DNA of 64,000 bases from G965197675 sp965197675 (GTDB lineage Bacteria; Chloroflexota; Dehalococcoidia; Plut-88900). The position numbers and the translations under genes are program-made. The DNA is taken from NCBI GenBank assembly GCA_965197675.1, contig OZ240221.1:2790001-2854000 (forward strand). Direction: 5' to 3'. Positions 9,336 through 17,033 of this stretch are shown one piece after another (position 1 is the first letter of the stretch; every line of letters begins with the position of its first letter). The notes beneath the pieces are model-generated. The model was not told where the DNA came from. It did not search any database and saw nothing but the letters and a program-made list of their open reading frames with translations.

Positions 9336-9765
9336 GATGAGGTGTCTCCGCTCACCTGGTTCCCTTCGGTAAACTCAGGATAAACTCTAAGCTCACCATG
9401 AGCGGGAGGTGTTGTATCTCCGCTCACTCTGAGCCTGTCGAAGAGTCCCCCTGAGCTTAAAGTTTACCCTGAGCGTAGTCGAAGGGAAGGGTGCCCCCAC
9501 CTCCTATACCGTCATTCCCGTGCTCCCTTCTTTCTCGTCATTCCCGTGCTTGACACGGGAATCCAAGGGAGGGGTATTGTACAGCATGGATGTTTCTCCT
9601 CACCCCGGCCTCGCCCAAGAAGCCAGCACAGAGGGAGTCCAGGGGGAAACATCCCTCTGGCAGGGGGCTGGGGAGCCTGTCCTCAGCTTGACTGGGGAAT
9701 GTGCCCCCCCATACAAAATCTACTTGGGCGGGTGGGAGGGAAAGACCACGCTTGCTATCCCTTGA
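9336..9765 (+). repeat. Composite intergenic repeat, copy 1 (modules A-B-C)
   Basis: The space 9179-10226 has no gene. This part holds three modules in order. Module A (9336-9499) carries 'cgctcacctggttcccttcgg', 'ctcaccatgagcggg', 'actctgagcctgtcgaagag' and 'ctgagcgtagtcgaaggg'. Module B (about 9537-9566) is a hairpin with arms ATTCCCGTG/CACGGGAAT around a CTTGA loop (9540-9562). Module C (9631-9765) matches the element at 49-150. The same A-B-C order recurs at 12562, 30440 and 36131. Flanks of the module look like those of palindromic repeats spread in environmental genomes. Confidence 0.85.
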
Positions 9766-10226
9766 ACGACACAAATCTCCTGCTTCAAAACTCACATCTC
9801 CGTGGCGATCGGCAAGCACTTCTAATAGCCATACCAGCCCCCTTCACCCCTGGCGCAATGAGCCATTGCTCTGAAAATAGGAGATTCCAGGGGGGAGTGC
9901 AGAGGGGGCAACGCCCCCTTTGCCAGGGGGTTCAAGGGGGGATACCCTCTTGATTCCTCTTAATGTTCCCCTTTCTCCTGGCCAGGAGAAAGGGGCTAGG
10001 GGGATGAGGTCGAAGCCCTCCCATGCCGTCATTGCTTTGAAAATAGAGGATTCCAAGCTACATCGCAGGTATCGTTAAGATGAGGGATTCGGGTAGACTC
10101 GCCAGCCCCCTTCACCCCTGGCGCAATGAGCCATTCCCTATCATCTAGATGGCGAATCTAGCACACCTTCTTCCCATTTCCCCAACGATGTTTCATACTT
10201 GATAGTCGTATCTTCATCATTCGGAT
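9766..10226 (+). repeat. Module D repeats and a 28-base perfect palindrome
   Basis: No gene is visible here. A block beginning 'ctccgtgg-gatcggcaa' near 9800 and running through 'cttctaatagcc-taccagccccc' is repeated near 23138-23185. A 'cagcccccttcacccctggcg' block occurs at 9836 and again at 10102. A perfect palindrome with arms CCCCTTTCTCCTGG/CCAGGAGAAAGGGG lies at 9968-9995. The segment ends shortly before the GTG start of the ABC ATPase at 10227. I see no clear promoter. Confidence 0.6.
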
Positions 10227-11189
10227 GTGGCCAAATTGACCAACAACGACTACGCAATATTGACCAGGGGTCTGGTCCGCGACTTCGGCAATCTACGAGC
10301 CGTAGCTGGAGTGGACCTGGCAGTGCTCTACGGCGAGATATACGGCTTCCTGGGCCCCAACGGCGCTGGCAAGACAACGGTAATCCGCATGCTCATCACC
10401 CTTCTGGCGCCAACCTCCGGTGAGATGCGCGTGGCGGGTTACGACGTAGTCCGTCGCCCCAACGAAGTGCGCCTACGAATCGGCGCCGCTCAACAGGAAG
10501 CTGCGCTGGACAACAAGCAGACCGGGCGGGAGCTCCTGCGCCTCCAGGGGAAGATTTACGGCCTTTCCCAGCGCCTTGCAGACCAGAGAATCGGTGAGCT
10601 CACCGACTTGGTGGACATCGGCGAGGCTATGGACAGGCTGATTGGCACCTACTCCGGAGGCATGAAGCGACGGCTTGACCTGGCTGCCGCGTTGATTCAC
10701 AGACCCGTAGTACTGTTCCTGGACGAGCCGACCACCGGGCTCGACCCGATTAGCCGCGCTCGAGTCTGGGAGGAAATACGAAAGATCAACAGTGAGATGG
10801 GCGTCAGCATCTTTCTTACTACCCAGTACCTGGAGGAGGCCGACGCCTTGGCCCACCGAGTGGGCATAATCGACCGGGGTCAACTGGCGGCCCAGGGCAC
10901 ACCAGCCGACCTGAAGAGGGCCAGGGGGTCCGATCTCATCGTGGTCCGGTTGGATGGAGAAGTGGAAGAAGCTGTGGCAGCCCTAAACACCATTCCCCAA
11001 GTTGAGCGCGTAGAAGCCCACGGACACGAGTTGATGGTGAGCGTGTCCAACGGCGCAGCACTGATTAGCGCCGTTGCCCTAGTCCTGGACCGGCGGGGAG
11101 TGCAAGTCCAGGAGCTGACCCTGCGTACTCCAACCCTGGACGACGTCTTTCTCCAGATAACCGGTGCACGCCTTCAGGAAGGGACTTAA
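10227..11189 (+). CDS. DrrA-type ABC transporter ATP-binding protein
   Basis: This 320-residue cytoplasmic ATPase belongs to the daunorubicin-resistance (DrrA) family, which powers export of drugs or lipids through an ABC-2 permease. Walker A is GPNGAGKTT near residue 47, the ABC signature is YSGGMKRRLDLA near residue 143, and Walker B is VVLFLDEPTTGLDP near residue 163. The H-loop is replaced by a glutamine-type ending (FLTTQYLEEAD), as is common in this subfamily. A DrrA-like C-terminal regulatory domain follows. Translation starts with GTG at 10227. The partner permease lies 69 bases downstream at 11259. Confidence 0.92.
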   Translation: MAKLTNNDYAILTRGLVRDFGNLRAVAGVDLAVLYGEIYGFLGPNGAGKTTVIRMLITLLAPTSGEMRVAGYDVVRRPNEVRLRIGAAQQEAALDNKQTGRELLRLQGKIYGLSQRLADQRIGELTDLVDIGEAMDRLIGTYSGGMKRRLDLAAALIHRPVVLFLDEPTTGLDPISRARVWEEIRKINSEMGVSIFLTTQYLEEADALAHRVGIIDRGQLAAQGTPADLKRARGSDLIVVRLDGEVEEAVAALNTIPQVERVEAHGHELMVSVSNGAALISAVALVLDRRGVQVQELTLRTPTLDDVFLQITGARLQEGT

Positions 11190-11258
11190 TCTCTCATGCC
11201 AACTTGGAGAGTCCTAGGATAAGCAAATGAATCCAATGAAGACGGCAAGGATCGTCCC

Positions 11259-12056
11259 ATGACCGCTGTCGTAACCCAAGAGACCCTGGCCCAGAGAGGT
11301 GGATTCTTTCGAGATGCCGCCAGCGTGGCCGAGAGGGCGCTGCGCTCGATAAAGAGGGACCCCGAGGTCACGGTGCCGGCTCTGTTCATCCCGGTCTTCA
11401 TGTACATCATGACCGTTGGGGCGCTGAACGACATCGCCGAGGACATCCCAGGCCTAAATTACCGTGCCTTCCAGATCCCTGTGGCGGTTCTTTTCGCTGT
11501 GACGGGGATATCTCGCGCCTTGGTGGTAGTCACCGACATTCAGACCGGCTACTTCGACCGGTTGGTGGTCAGCCCAGTGAACCGGCTGGCATTACTCTTG
11601 GGGATGATGATTGCAGACTTTGCGCTGGTCGTCGCCCTCACCGTCCCGGTTATCATCATGTCCTTTGTCGTCGGTGTAAGTTTCGCCACCGGCGTTCCCG
11701 GGATTCTATTGTTCATGTTCCTCAGTGGACTCTGGGGACTGATCTTCACAGGCTTTCCCTATGCCATCGCCCTGAAGACCGGCAACCCTGCCGCGGTCAA
11801 CATCAGCTTCTTGATCTTCTTTCCCCTCCTGTTTACTACCACCCTGTTCATGCCCCAAGAGGCGATGACCGGCTGGCTGAGCACGGCTGCCGACTACAAC
11901 CCGGTCACTTATCTCCTTGCCGCTCTTCGCTCGCTGATATCCAATGGCTGGGAGCCCCTGACTCTTGTCAAGGGGCTGGCCGCGGTGACGGGTGTGGGCG
12001 TCGTCAGTATCGGGCTGGCCTTGACTGCACTCAGAGGTCGCTCTACGCGCAAGTAA
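11259..12056 (+). CDS. DrrB-type ABC-2 transporter permease
   Basis: This 265-residue integral membrane protein is the ABC-2 type permease partner of the ATPase at 10227. It has an N-terminal cytoplasmic segment, about six hydrophobic helices, and the ABC-2 motif region SGLWGLIFTGFPYAIALKTGNPAAVN followed by FPLLFTTTLFMPQEAMTGWL near residues 185-210. The ATG at 11259 is preceded by CAAGGAT. The two genes form a two-gene operon surrounded by repeat-rich DNA on both sides (9336-10226 and 12354-13015), so the pair could be a cassette. The exported compound is unknown. Confidence 0.9.
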   Translation: MTAVVTQETLAQRGGFFRDAASVAERALRSIKRDPEVTVPALFIPVFMYIMTVGALNDIAEDIPGLNYRAFQIPVAVLFAVTGISRALVVVTDIQTGYFDRLVVSPVNRLALLLGMMIADFALVVALTVPVIIMSFVVGVSFATGVPGILLFMFLSGLWGLIFTGFPYAIALKTGNPAAVNISFLIFFPLLFTTTLFMPQEAMTGWLSTAADYNPVTYLLAALRSLISNGWEPLTLVKGLAAVTGVGVVSIGLALTALRGRSTRK

Positions 12057-12353
12057 CACCGGTATATTACTCCCACGGTATAGACCGCCCACTAGGTCGG
12101 AACGGCGGACAAGACCTGAGATTCCCAGCCATCACACCCAAGCATTGTACATGCCTCTTCGGTTCCCCCACACAAGCGGGGACAGCCCCGCCAGAGCCGA
12201 GCCTAGGCTCACCGTTTCCTGGGCAAAATCACGGATCTTCGTGCTACGGTGCAGGTCGGGGCTGTATGCGTGGGGCCGATCTTCCACCTTGGACTTGGGC
12301 ATCTGCCCAGCCCTTTGACAAGATCTTAGTCTGTTCTTGTGCCATGTGGCTAT

Positions 12354-13035
12354 ACATAGAATGAGAACCTACGTGCTATAATGCAAATAATCATCTCGCT
12401 TACAAGGAGGTATCACTGTCATTCCTCACGGAGGTAGTCACCCAGGTGCAGGCGCTCCCAAGGACAACCTGAACGGACTGAAGCATGGTCGGACTCTCGC
12501 CGGCTTCAAGAGCTTGCCAACGCCCTCGCTGAAAACAAATGCCCGGCCCATTCACCCTCGGAGGATGAGATATCTCCGCTCATCTGGTTCCCTTCGGTAA
12601 ACTCAGGATAAACTCTAAGCTCACCATGAGCGGGAGGTGTTGTATCTCCGCTCACTCTGAGCCTGTCGAAGAGTCCCCCTGAGCTTAAAGTTTACCCTGA
12701 GCGTAGTCGAAGGGAAGGGTGCCCCCATTCCCCATGCCGTCATTCCCTTCCCACCCCCCACCCGTCATTCCCCTGCCCCCTTCTTTCCCGTCATTCTCGT
12801 GCTTGACACGGGAATCCAAGGGAGGGGTATTGTGCAGCGTGGATGTTCCCCCACATACAAAAACCTGCCGGGGCGGATGGGTGGGTTAAACTCCAACCCC
12901 ACGAAAAACTCAATCAAAATATAGCGGGTCTTCATGCCTGGGAAACCCCTAAAACAAAACTTTTTTTACAATTCAATCAAGTTTCAAAGCTAAACAAAGA
13001 AAAACAATCAAGTTGCCACACACAAGCCCAGTCGG
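12354..13035 (+). pseudogene. Decayed small HG-rich gene with extended -10 promoter, split by composite repeat
   Basis: An extended -10 box (TGCTATAAT, 12374-12382) and a strong ribosome site (AAGGAGG near 12405) precede a frame that reads about HGGSHPGAGAPKDNLNGLKHG (near 12427-12490), a pattern seen in small proteins of unknown function. The start position is CTG or GTC and a one-base shift is needed after TCATTC, so it is decayed. A composite repeat follows (12562-12892), then an A+T-rich tail with CAATCAAGTTT blocks (12974, 13005). A second degraded copy of both ends is at 48985-49340. The rest of the 12057-13238 gap shows nothing else that I recognise. Confidence 0.45.
12562..12892 (+). 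repeat. Composite intergenic repeat, copy 2 (modules A-B-partial C)
   Basis: Module A (12562-12727) is nearly identical to 9336-9499. Module B hairpin arms lie at about 12793-12815 (one mismatch, ATTCTCGTG against CACGGGAAT). Module C is shortened to its 3' end (12843-12892, 'ttcccccacatacaaaaacct'). It has the same orientation as copy 1, so copies 1 and 2 are direct repeats on either side of drrAB. Confidence 0.85.
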
Positions 13036-13238
13036 GATGTGATGCAGGGCCATCGCATTACTGCCAAAACCAGCTTTGGCCGAACCCCCACCCGTCTGGG
13101 CGACGGCGAAAGCCAGCAAAACGACTGGCGGTGTACCCGCTAGCTCAAAATGCGAGTGCCCGGTTGCCTGGGGGGCTTTCCACTCACAGAGGGCTCAGAA
13201 TCGAGTGCAATACCTTCTTCTCAAACTTAGAGGCTTCA

Positions 13239-14492
13239 TCATAGGCTGGTAGTCCTGGATCCTCTTCCGATAGACGACCACTGGCGCACCTGAAGCAGCC
13301 CCGCTGATATTAGCAGGATCAGCGGTGTCATCGAAGTCACCAGCAGACCAAGGCGCAAGTCGCCCGTCTCCTCTTGAAGGAAGCCCACAATCAACGGACC
13401 CAGGGCCGAACCTATCCATATACAGGTGGAGATGAAGCCCAACCCAACACCCACCTCTCGAGGTTTGATGTCGGGCATCTGATACACCATAACGAATAGC
13501 ACCGGAAAGTAGGCGCGGAAGATCCCTTCGATTATGGCTAACATGAGGGTCAAGACGCTGGACTCCGAGTAAATTAAACCAACATACGCCACGGCATTGA
13601 CCACACCGCACGTAGCAAGCACCAGCAGCTGTTTTCGTGCCAGCGTCGGCACAGCATTTACGAGAAGGTTGGCCGGGCCTGCAGCCATCGCCATGACTCC
13701 AAGCACGATGCCAACAAGCGACGCAGAGAAGTCCAACTCATTTTCAGCTAGGGTCGGCCAGAAAACCTCGAAAGCGGTGTAGCCCACCTGTGAACCTGCC
13801 ATTCCCAAACCCAGCAGCCAAAGTTGTGGATACTTCAAGAAGGCCGTGATGGGAGTCCGTTCCTGCGACTCTATTCTCTGCTGATATTCCTCAGTAGTCC
13901 GCTCTTTCCCCCAGATGGTCCACACCACAGACGCCAGGAGGGCCGCTCCACCCCAGAAATAAAAGGTCTCCTGCCATCCTCCCAACCATTCGACGATCAG
14001 TGGAGTTACAAAAAAAGCTGCCCCCATTCCCAGGTCGACTCCCCCAAACCAAACGCCATTGGCGAAAGCGAGGCGATGATGAGGTATCCACTGCTGAATG
14101 AGGAGGGCTCTGGGGGATTGGTTAGCGGTAAAACAAATTCCGGTACCTACTCTCCCTATAAGCAACACCGCCAATGCCGGCGACCACCCCTGCATCAAAC
14201 CGAAAAGACCCGCACCCAGGGATAAAAGGGCGACGATCCTCCATGGGCGGTATCGTGATAAAAGGATGCTTAAAGGAATGGCTAGGAAGAGGTTGGCTAA
14301 CAGCACCGATGAACCCAACCAGCCCTGCTCCGACGGCGAAAGGTCGAGGTCATCTGAGATGTCGGGTAGCAGCAGCCCAAGAACGAAGATGATGGTTAGC
14401 TGAGTCGCCCCCAAGGAGGTCAGAGAGACGATTACCACCCATCGATAGGCAGTCGGGTTATCCGCCTGGTGGGGTACGTTATCTTCGTCCAA
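13239..14492 (-). CDS. MFS transporter
   Basis: This 417-residue membrane protein is a 12-helix major facilitator transporter. It shows the block DISDDLDLSPSEQGWLGSSVLLANL (residues 35-60) that marks the paralogue family of this window, the inter-helix motif SRYRPWRI, and in the second half EVFWPTLAENELDFSASLVG and REVGVGLGFISTCIWIGSALGPLIVGFLQEETGDL. The translation start is a TTG at 14492 with GGAAG upstream, so its exact start is uncertain. It is the nearest intact relative of the pseudogene at 1424-2619. The substrate is unknown; this subgroup often moves organic anions. Confidence 0.88.
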   Translation of the reverse strand: MDEDNVPHQADNPTAYRWVVIVSLTSLGATQLTIIFVLGLLLPDISDDLDLSPSEQGWLGSSVLLANLFLAIPLSILLSRYRPWRIVALLSLGAGLFGLMQGWSPALAVLLIGRVGTGICFTANQSPRALLIQQWIPHHRLAFANGVWFGGVDLGMGAAFFVTPLIVEWLGGWQETFYFWGGAALLASVVWTIWGKERTTEEYQQRIESQERTPITAFLKYPQLWLLGLGMAGSQVGYTAFEVFWPTLAENELDFSASLVGIVLGVMAMAAGPANLLVNAVPTLARKQLLVLATCGVVNAVAYVGLIYSESSVLTLMLAIIEGIFRAYFPVLFVMVYQMPDIKPREVGVGLGFISTCIWIGSALGPLIVGFLQEETGDLRLGLLVTSMTPLILLISAGLLQVRQWSSIGRGSRTTSL

Positions 14493-14645
14493 GAGTTGCT
14501 TCCATCCCTCAGAGAAGAATATCAGAAAGCGCGTTGATGGGCAGAGAAGGGCTTAGTCTACGGGAGGCTAACCTCTATTGATGCACGTTAACACAAAGCT
14601 CTGTGAGATGCGCTAGCCGCGACGGAGATACCCATGCGGGCAGGG

Positions 14646-16130
14646 CTACCATTTCAGGTTTAGAGTGGAAACCTCTCCTGTCTCTAAGTCGGTTACCCGA
14701 ATGGCGTGGTTGTTGGTATCGGCTATGTAGAGCTTTCCATCGACAGCACTGAGTCCTCCCGGTTCATGGAACATCACCTCGAGGCCCGTTCCGTCTTTCA
14801 AGCCTGGGTCTCCGCTGCCCAGGAAGCTGGCCACTCCATGGGTCTTGGGGAAAAGCCGTTTTATCTTGTTGTTGTAGGTATCAGCCACGTAGACTACACC
14901 ATCATGATAGGAGACTCCTTGAGGATGCTGGAGTCGAGCTTCGTCGCCCGTGGCGTCCACGTCACCGAACTCGAAGAGGCCCATACCAACTATGGTAGAT
15001 ACTCCTCCGTCAGCATCCAGGTCGGCTTTGCGTATGGAACTGGTCTCACTGTCGGCGAAGTAAAGCACTTCCCCATCCGTAGCAATGCCATTGGGCTGGG
15101 CTAGCAAGGCCTGGAGCAGCGGCCCATCGGATATGTTCTCCCTACCATTGCCTGCGTGAGGCCTGGCGTACTCGCCACCCACGTCCATAGACCACAGCTG
15201 ATGAAAGCCTGCCATAGCTATGTACAGTGTTTCTTTATGTAAGGTAACATCCCAAGGAGAGCTCAGATCGATGGATCTTCCCTCTCCTCCTCCATGGAAC
15301 ATTCTGGCCTGTTCCCCGGTGCCTGCAAGGGTTTCTATCCTCTTTTCATTCAGGTCTGCCTTGCGTATGACATGGTTCTCTGTATCAGCTATATAAAGCA
15401 CATCGCCATCCAACACGACACCGCGGGGATGATTAAGCTGCGCCGACGAGAAACGCCCATCCTTGAATCCCACGTTGCCATCACCAATGGTTTCCCTGAT
15501 CTCTCCATCCAAGGTAGCCACGAGTATTCGGTTGTGGTTGGTGTCAGCTATGACAAGCCGGTTTGAGGCCTCATCGGCGAGCACCTTCTCGGGAAAGGAT
15601 AGAAGAGTTCCCTCAGCTTCTCTACCTCGGACGCCGGGAACCGGCGATCTATCTATGAGACCCTTGGCATCGAACTCTTCGAGCATGTCACCGATCAAGT
15701 GGTCGAAGGCCTCAAAAGTAATCTCACCTTCGTGCCTGCCGAGAATTTTCCCTTCCGGGTCCAGAACGAAGAGGCTGGGCCATGCTCTGACCCCGTACTC
15801 GCTCCATATCCTGAAATCCTTATCGTTCACTACGGGGTGCTCTACCTCGTACCGGATCATGGCCTTGCGAAGGTTTTCGGTCACCTTCTCCGAGGTGAAC
15901 TTGGCCGAATGAACTCCTATCACCGCCAACTCTTGAAGGTACTTGTGCTCCAGTTTCCGCAACTGCGGAAACACGTGCATGCAGTTGATTCAGCAATAGG
16001 TCCAGAAGTCCAGTATGACGATCTTGCCCCTGAACTCTTTGAGACTCAGAGATCTATCGGTGTTTAGCCAGTCAACATCGGTGGGGAACTCGGGGGCGTT
16101 GACTGTTCCTGCGTAGGTCTGTTGGGCCAT
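14646..16130 (-). CDS. Probable selenoprotein: thioredoxin-like/NHL-propeller protein (NHLRC2-like)
   Basis: The gene starts at ATG 16130, with AAAGGAGAG upstream, and runs 494 residues to a TAG at 14646 if the TGA at 15990-15992 is read through as selenocysteine. Codons before the TGA encode a thioredoxin-fold start (LDFWTYC), and codons after it continue INCMHVFPQLRKL. The NHLRC2/TlpA family has C-x-x-C at this site, so the TGA sits on the first catalytic position (U47-I-N-C50). The thioredoxin domain is followed by six NHL-type blades from about residue 180 (repeats of VLYIADTENHVIRKADL type), forming a six-bladed propeller. A hairpin directly downstream could be a bacterial SECIS. No signal peptide is seen. 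A nonsense mutation is the alternative, but the intact downstream frame argues against it. Confidence 0.8.
15953..15972 (-). promoter_or_regulatory. Candidate bacterial SECIS hairpin of the thioredoxin/NHL selenoprotein
   Basis: The mRNA downstream of the TGA folds as GTTTCCGC, loop AGTT, GCGGAAAC: a perfect eight-base stem with a GU-containing loop, located 18-37 bases after the TGA (loop at 26-29). Bacterial SECIS loops typically sit about 16-37 bases after the TGA and contain a GU in the apical loop. The sequence is palindromic inside coding DNA. Confidence 0.7.
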
Positions 16131-16227
16131 TTACTCTCTCCTTTGCTTTGGCGCTTCTACAGCAACCTCGTCTGTGTAAAATCCTTCACCTGGTCAGTGA
16201 AGAGGCAGTCATTGGCGAGGCGGCTAC

Positions 16228-16435
16228 AAGCCTCCCACGCTCATGGTGAGCAGACACCCTTTCCCACGCTCATGGTGAGCCTAGAGTTTATCCTGAGTTT
16301 ACCGAAGGGAACCATTTGAGCAGGAGCATCCACAATCGCCATGCTGCCCTCCCGCTCACTCTCTTCGACAAGCGCCCAGGGTGAGCGGACACCCCTCCCC
16401 ACACTCATGGTGATCTCGTCGAACCATAGGTGAGG
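16228..16435 (-). repeat. Degenerate module A repeats, reverse orientation
   Basis: The gap 16131-16615 starts with fragments of module A on the minus strand: three 'cactcatggtgag'-like blocks (near 16237, 16265 and 16401), 'agagtttatcctgagtttaccgaaggga' near 16285, and 'cccgctcactctcttcgac' near 16353. It is more broken than the copies at 9336 or 12562. Beyond it come the promoters of the Fe-S carrier gene. Confidence 0.65.
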
Positions 16436-16454
16436 AGTCTAGGTTGTGCAAAAC

Positions 16455-16484
16455 TTGACTTGCCCAGGTTTGTATCATTATAGT
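16455..16484 (+). promoter_or_regulatory. Sigma-70-type promoter, distal (P1) of the A-type Fe-S carrier gene
   Basis: The -35 box TTGACT (16455-16460) and the -10 box TATAGT (16479-16484) are separated by 18 bases. It lies about 130 bases upstream of the start codon at 16616, before a second promoter. Confidence 0.6.
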
Positions 16485-16513
16485 ACCGCGAGCAACGGAT
16501 GCAGTAAGTCAGG

Positions 16514-16542
16514 TTGACTTAGCTCCCAATCTAAGCTAAAAT
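16514..16542 (+). promoter_or_regulatory. Sigma-70-type promoter, proximal (P2) of the A-type Fe-S carrier gene
   Basis: The -35 box TTGACT (16514-16519) and the -10 box TAAAAT (16537-16542) are separated by 17 bases. This gives a leader of about 65 bases before the start codon at 16616. The tandem arrangement with P1 suggests dual control, perhaps linked to iron or oxidative state, but no regulator site was recognised. Confidence 0.65.
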
Positions 16543-16615
16543 TACTAGTGATTTTTAAGGTATATCATATAGAAACCAACAAAAGAGCTCTAGACTCGAT
16601 GAAGGGAGAACCAGA

Positions 16616-16957
16616 ATGCTAACCGTAACGCCCGTCGCTTTAGAAAAGATCAGAGACATAATAAAGGAGCAGGATGAAGATGGCGCCTCTCTTAGGGTGA
16701 TGGTGGCTGGAATGGGTTGTGGAGGTCCTCAGTACATGATGAGCCTGGACAACGATATCACCAATGACGACGTTACGGTGACTGAGGATGGCCTGACTAT
16801 AATCGTCGATCCCCAGAGCGCTCCCATCCTGGAGGGATCCGAGATCGACTTCATCGAGAGCCTTGAGCGCTCTGGTTTTACAGTGAACAACCCGAACATC
16901 GAGAAGAGCGGCGGTGGAGGATGTGGCGGTAACTGCTCGTGCGGCCGCAACGGCTGA
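16616..16957 (+). CDS. A-type iron-sulfur cluster carrier (HesB/IscA/ErpA family)
   Basis: This 113-residue protein receives an Fe-S cluster from the SUF scaffold and delivers it to apo-enzymes. The family core runs from LTVTPVALEKIRDII to the first ligand cysteine in MGCGGPQY (about residue 40). The family C-terminal pair of cysteines is present in a glycine-rich tail GGCGGNCSCGRNG, a slightly expanded version of the usual CGCG. The ATG at 16616 has GAAGGGAG upstream. It is monocistronic, with two tandem promoters and a clear terminator. The suf operon at 43463-48779 and complex I are likely clients or partners. Confidence 0.9.
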   Translation: MLTVTPVALEKIRDIIKEQDEDGASLRVMVAGMGCGGPQYMMSLDNDITNDDVTVTEDGLTIIVDPQSAPILEGSEIDFIESLERSGFTVNNPNIEKSGGGGCGGNCSCGRNG

Positions 16958-16979
16958 AGACTAGATCGAATGAGGTTAC

Positions 16980-17012
16980 AAAGAGGCCCGTCAAAGACGG
17001 GCCTCTTTGATT
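16980..17012 (+). terminator. Intrinsic terminator downstream of the Fe-S carrier gene
   Basis: Perfect 13-base arms AAAGAGGCCCGTC (16980-16992) and GACGGGCCTCTTT (16996-17008) surround a three-base loop, followed by a short T-containing tract. It could also stop transcription from the convergent VWA gene, since the A/T tracts flank the hairpin on both sides. Confidence 0.85.
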
Positions 17013-17033
17013 TCAGTGAAGGGTCGACCTCTA

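Noticed and set aside
9968..9995. The 28-base perfect palindrome as a transcription terminator
   Set aside because: There is no T-run after it and no gene ends just before it on either strand. It is better treated as part of the dispersed repeats.
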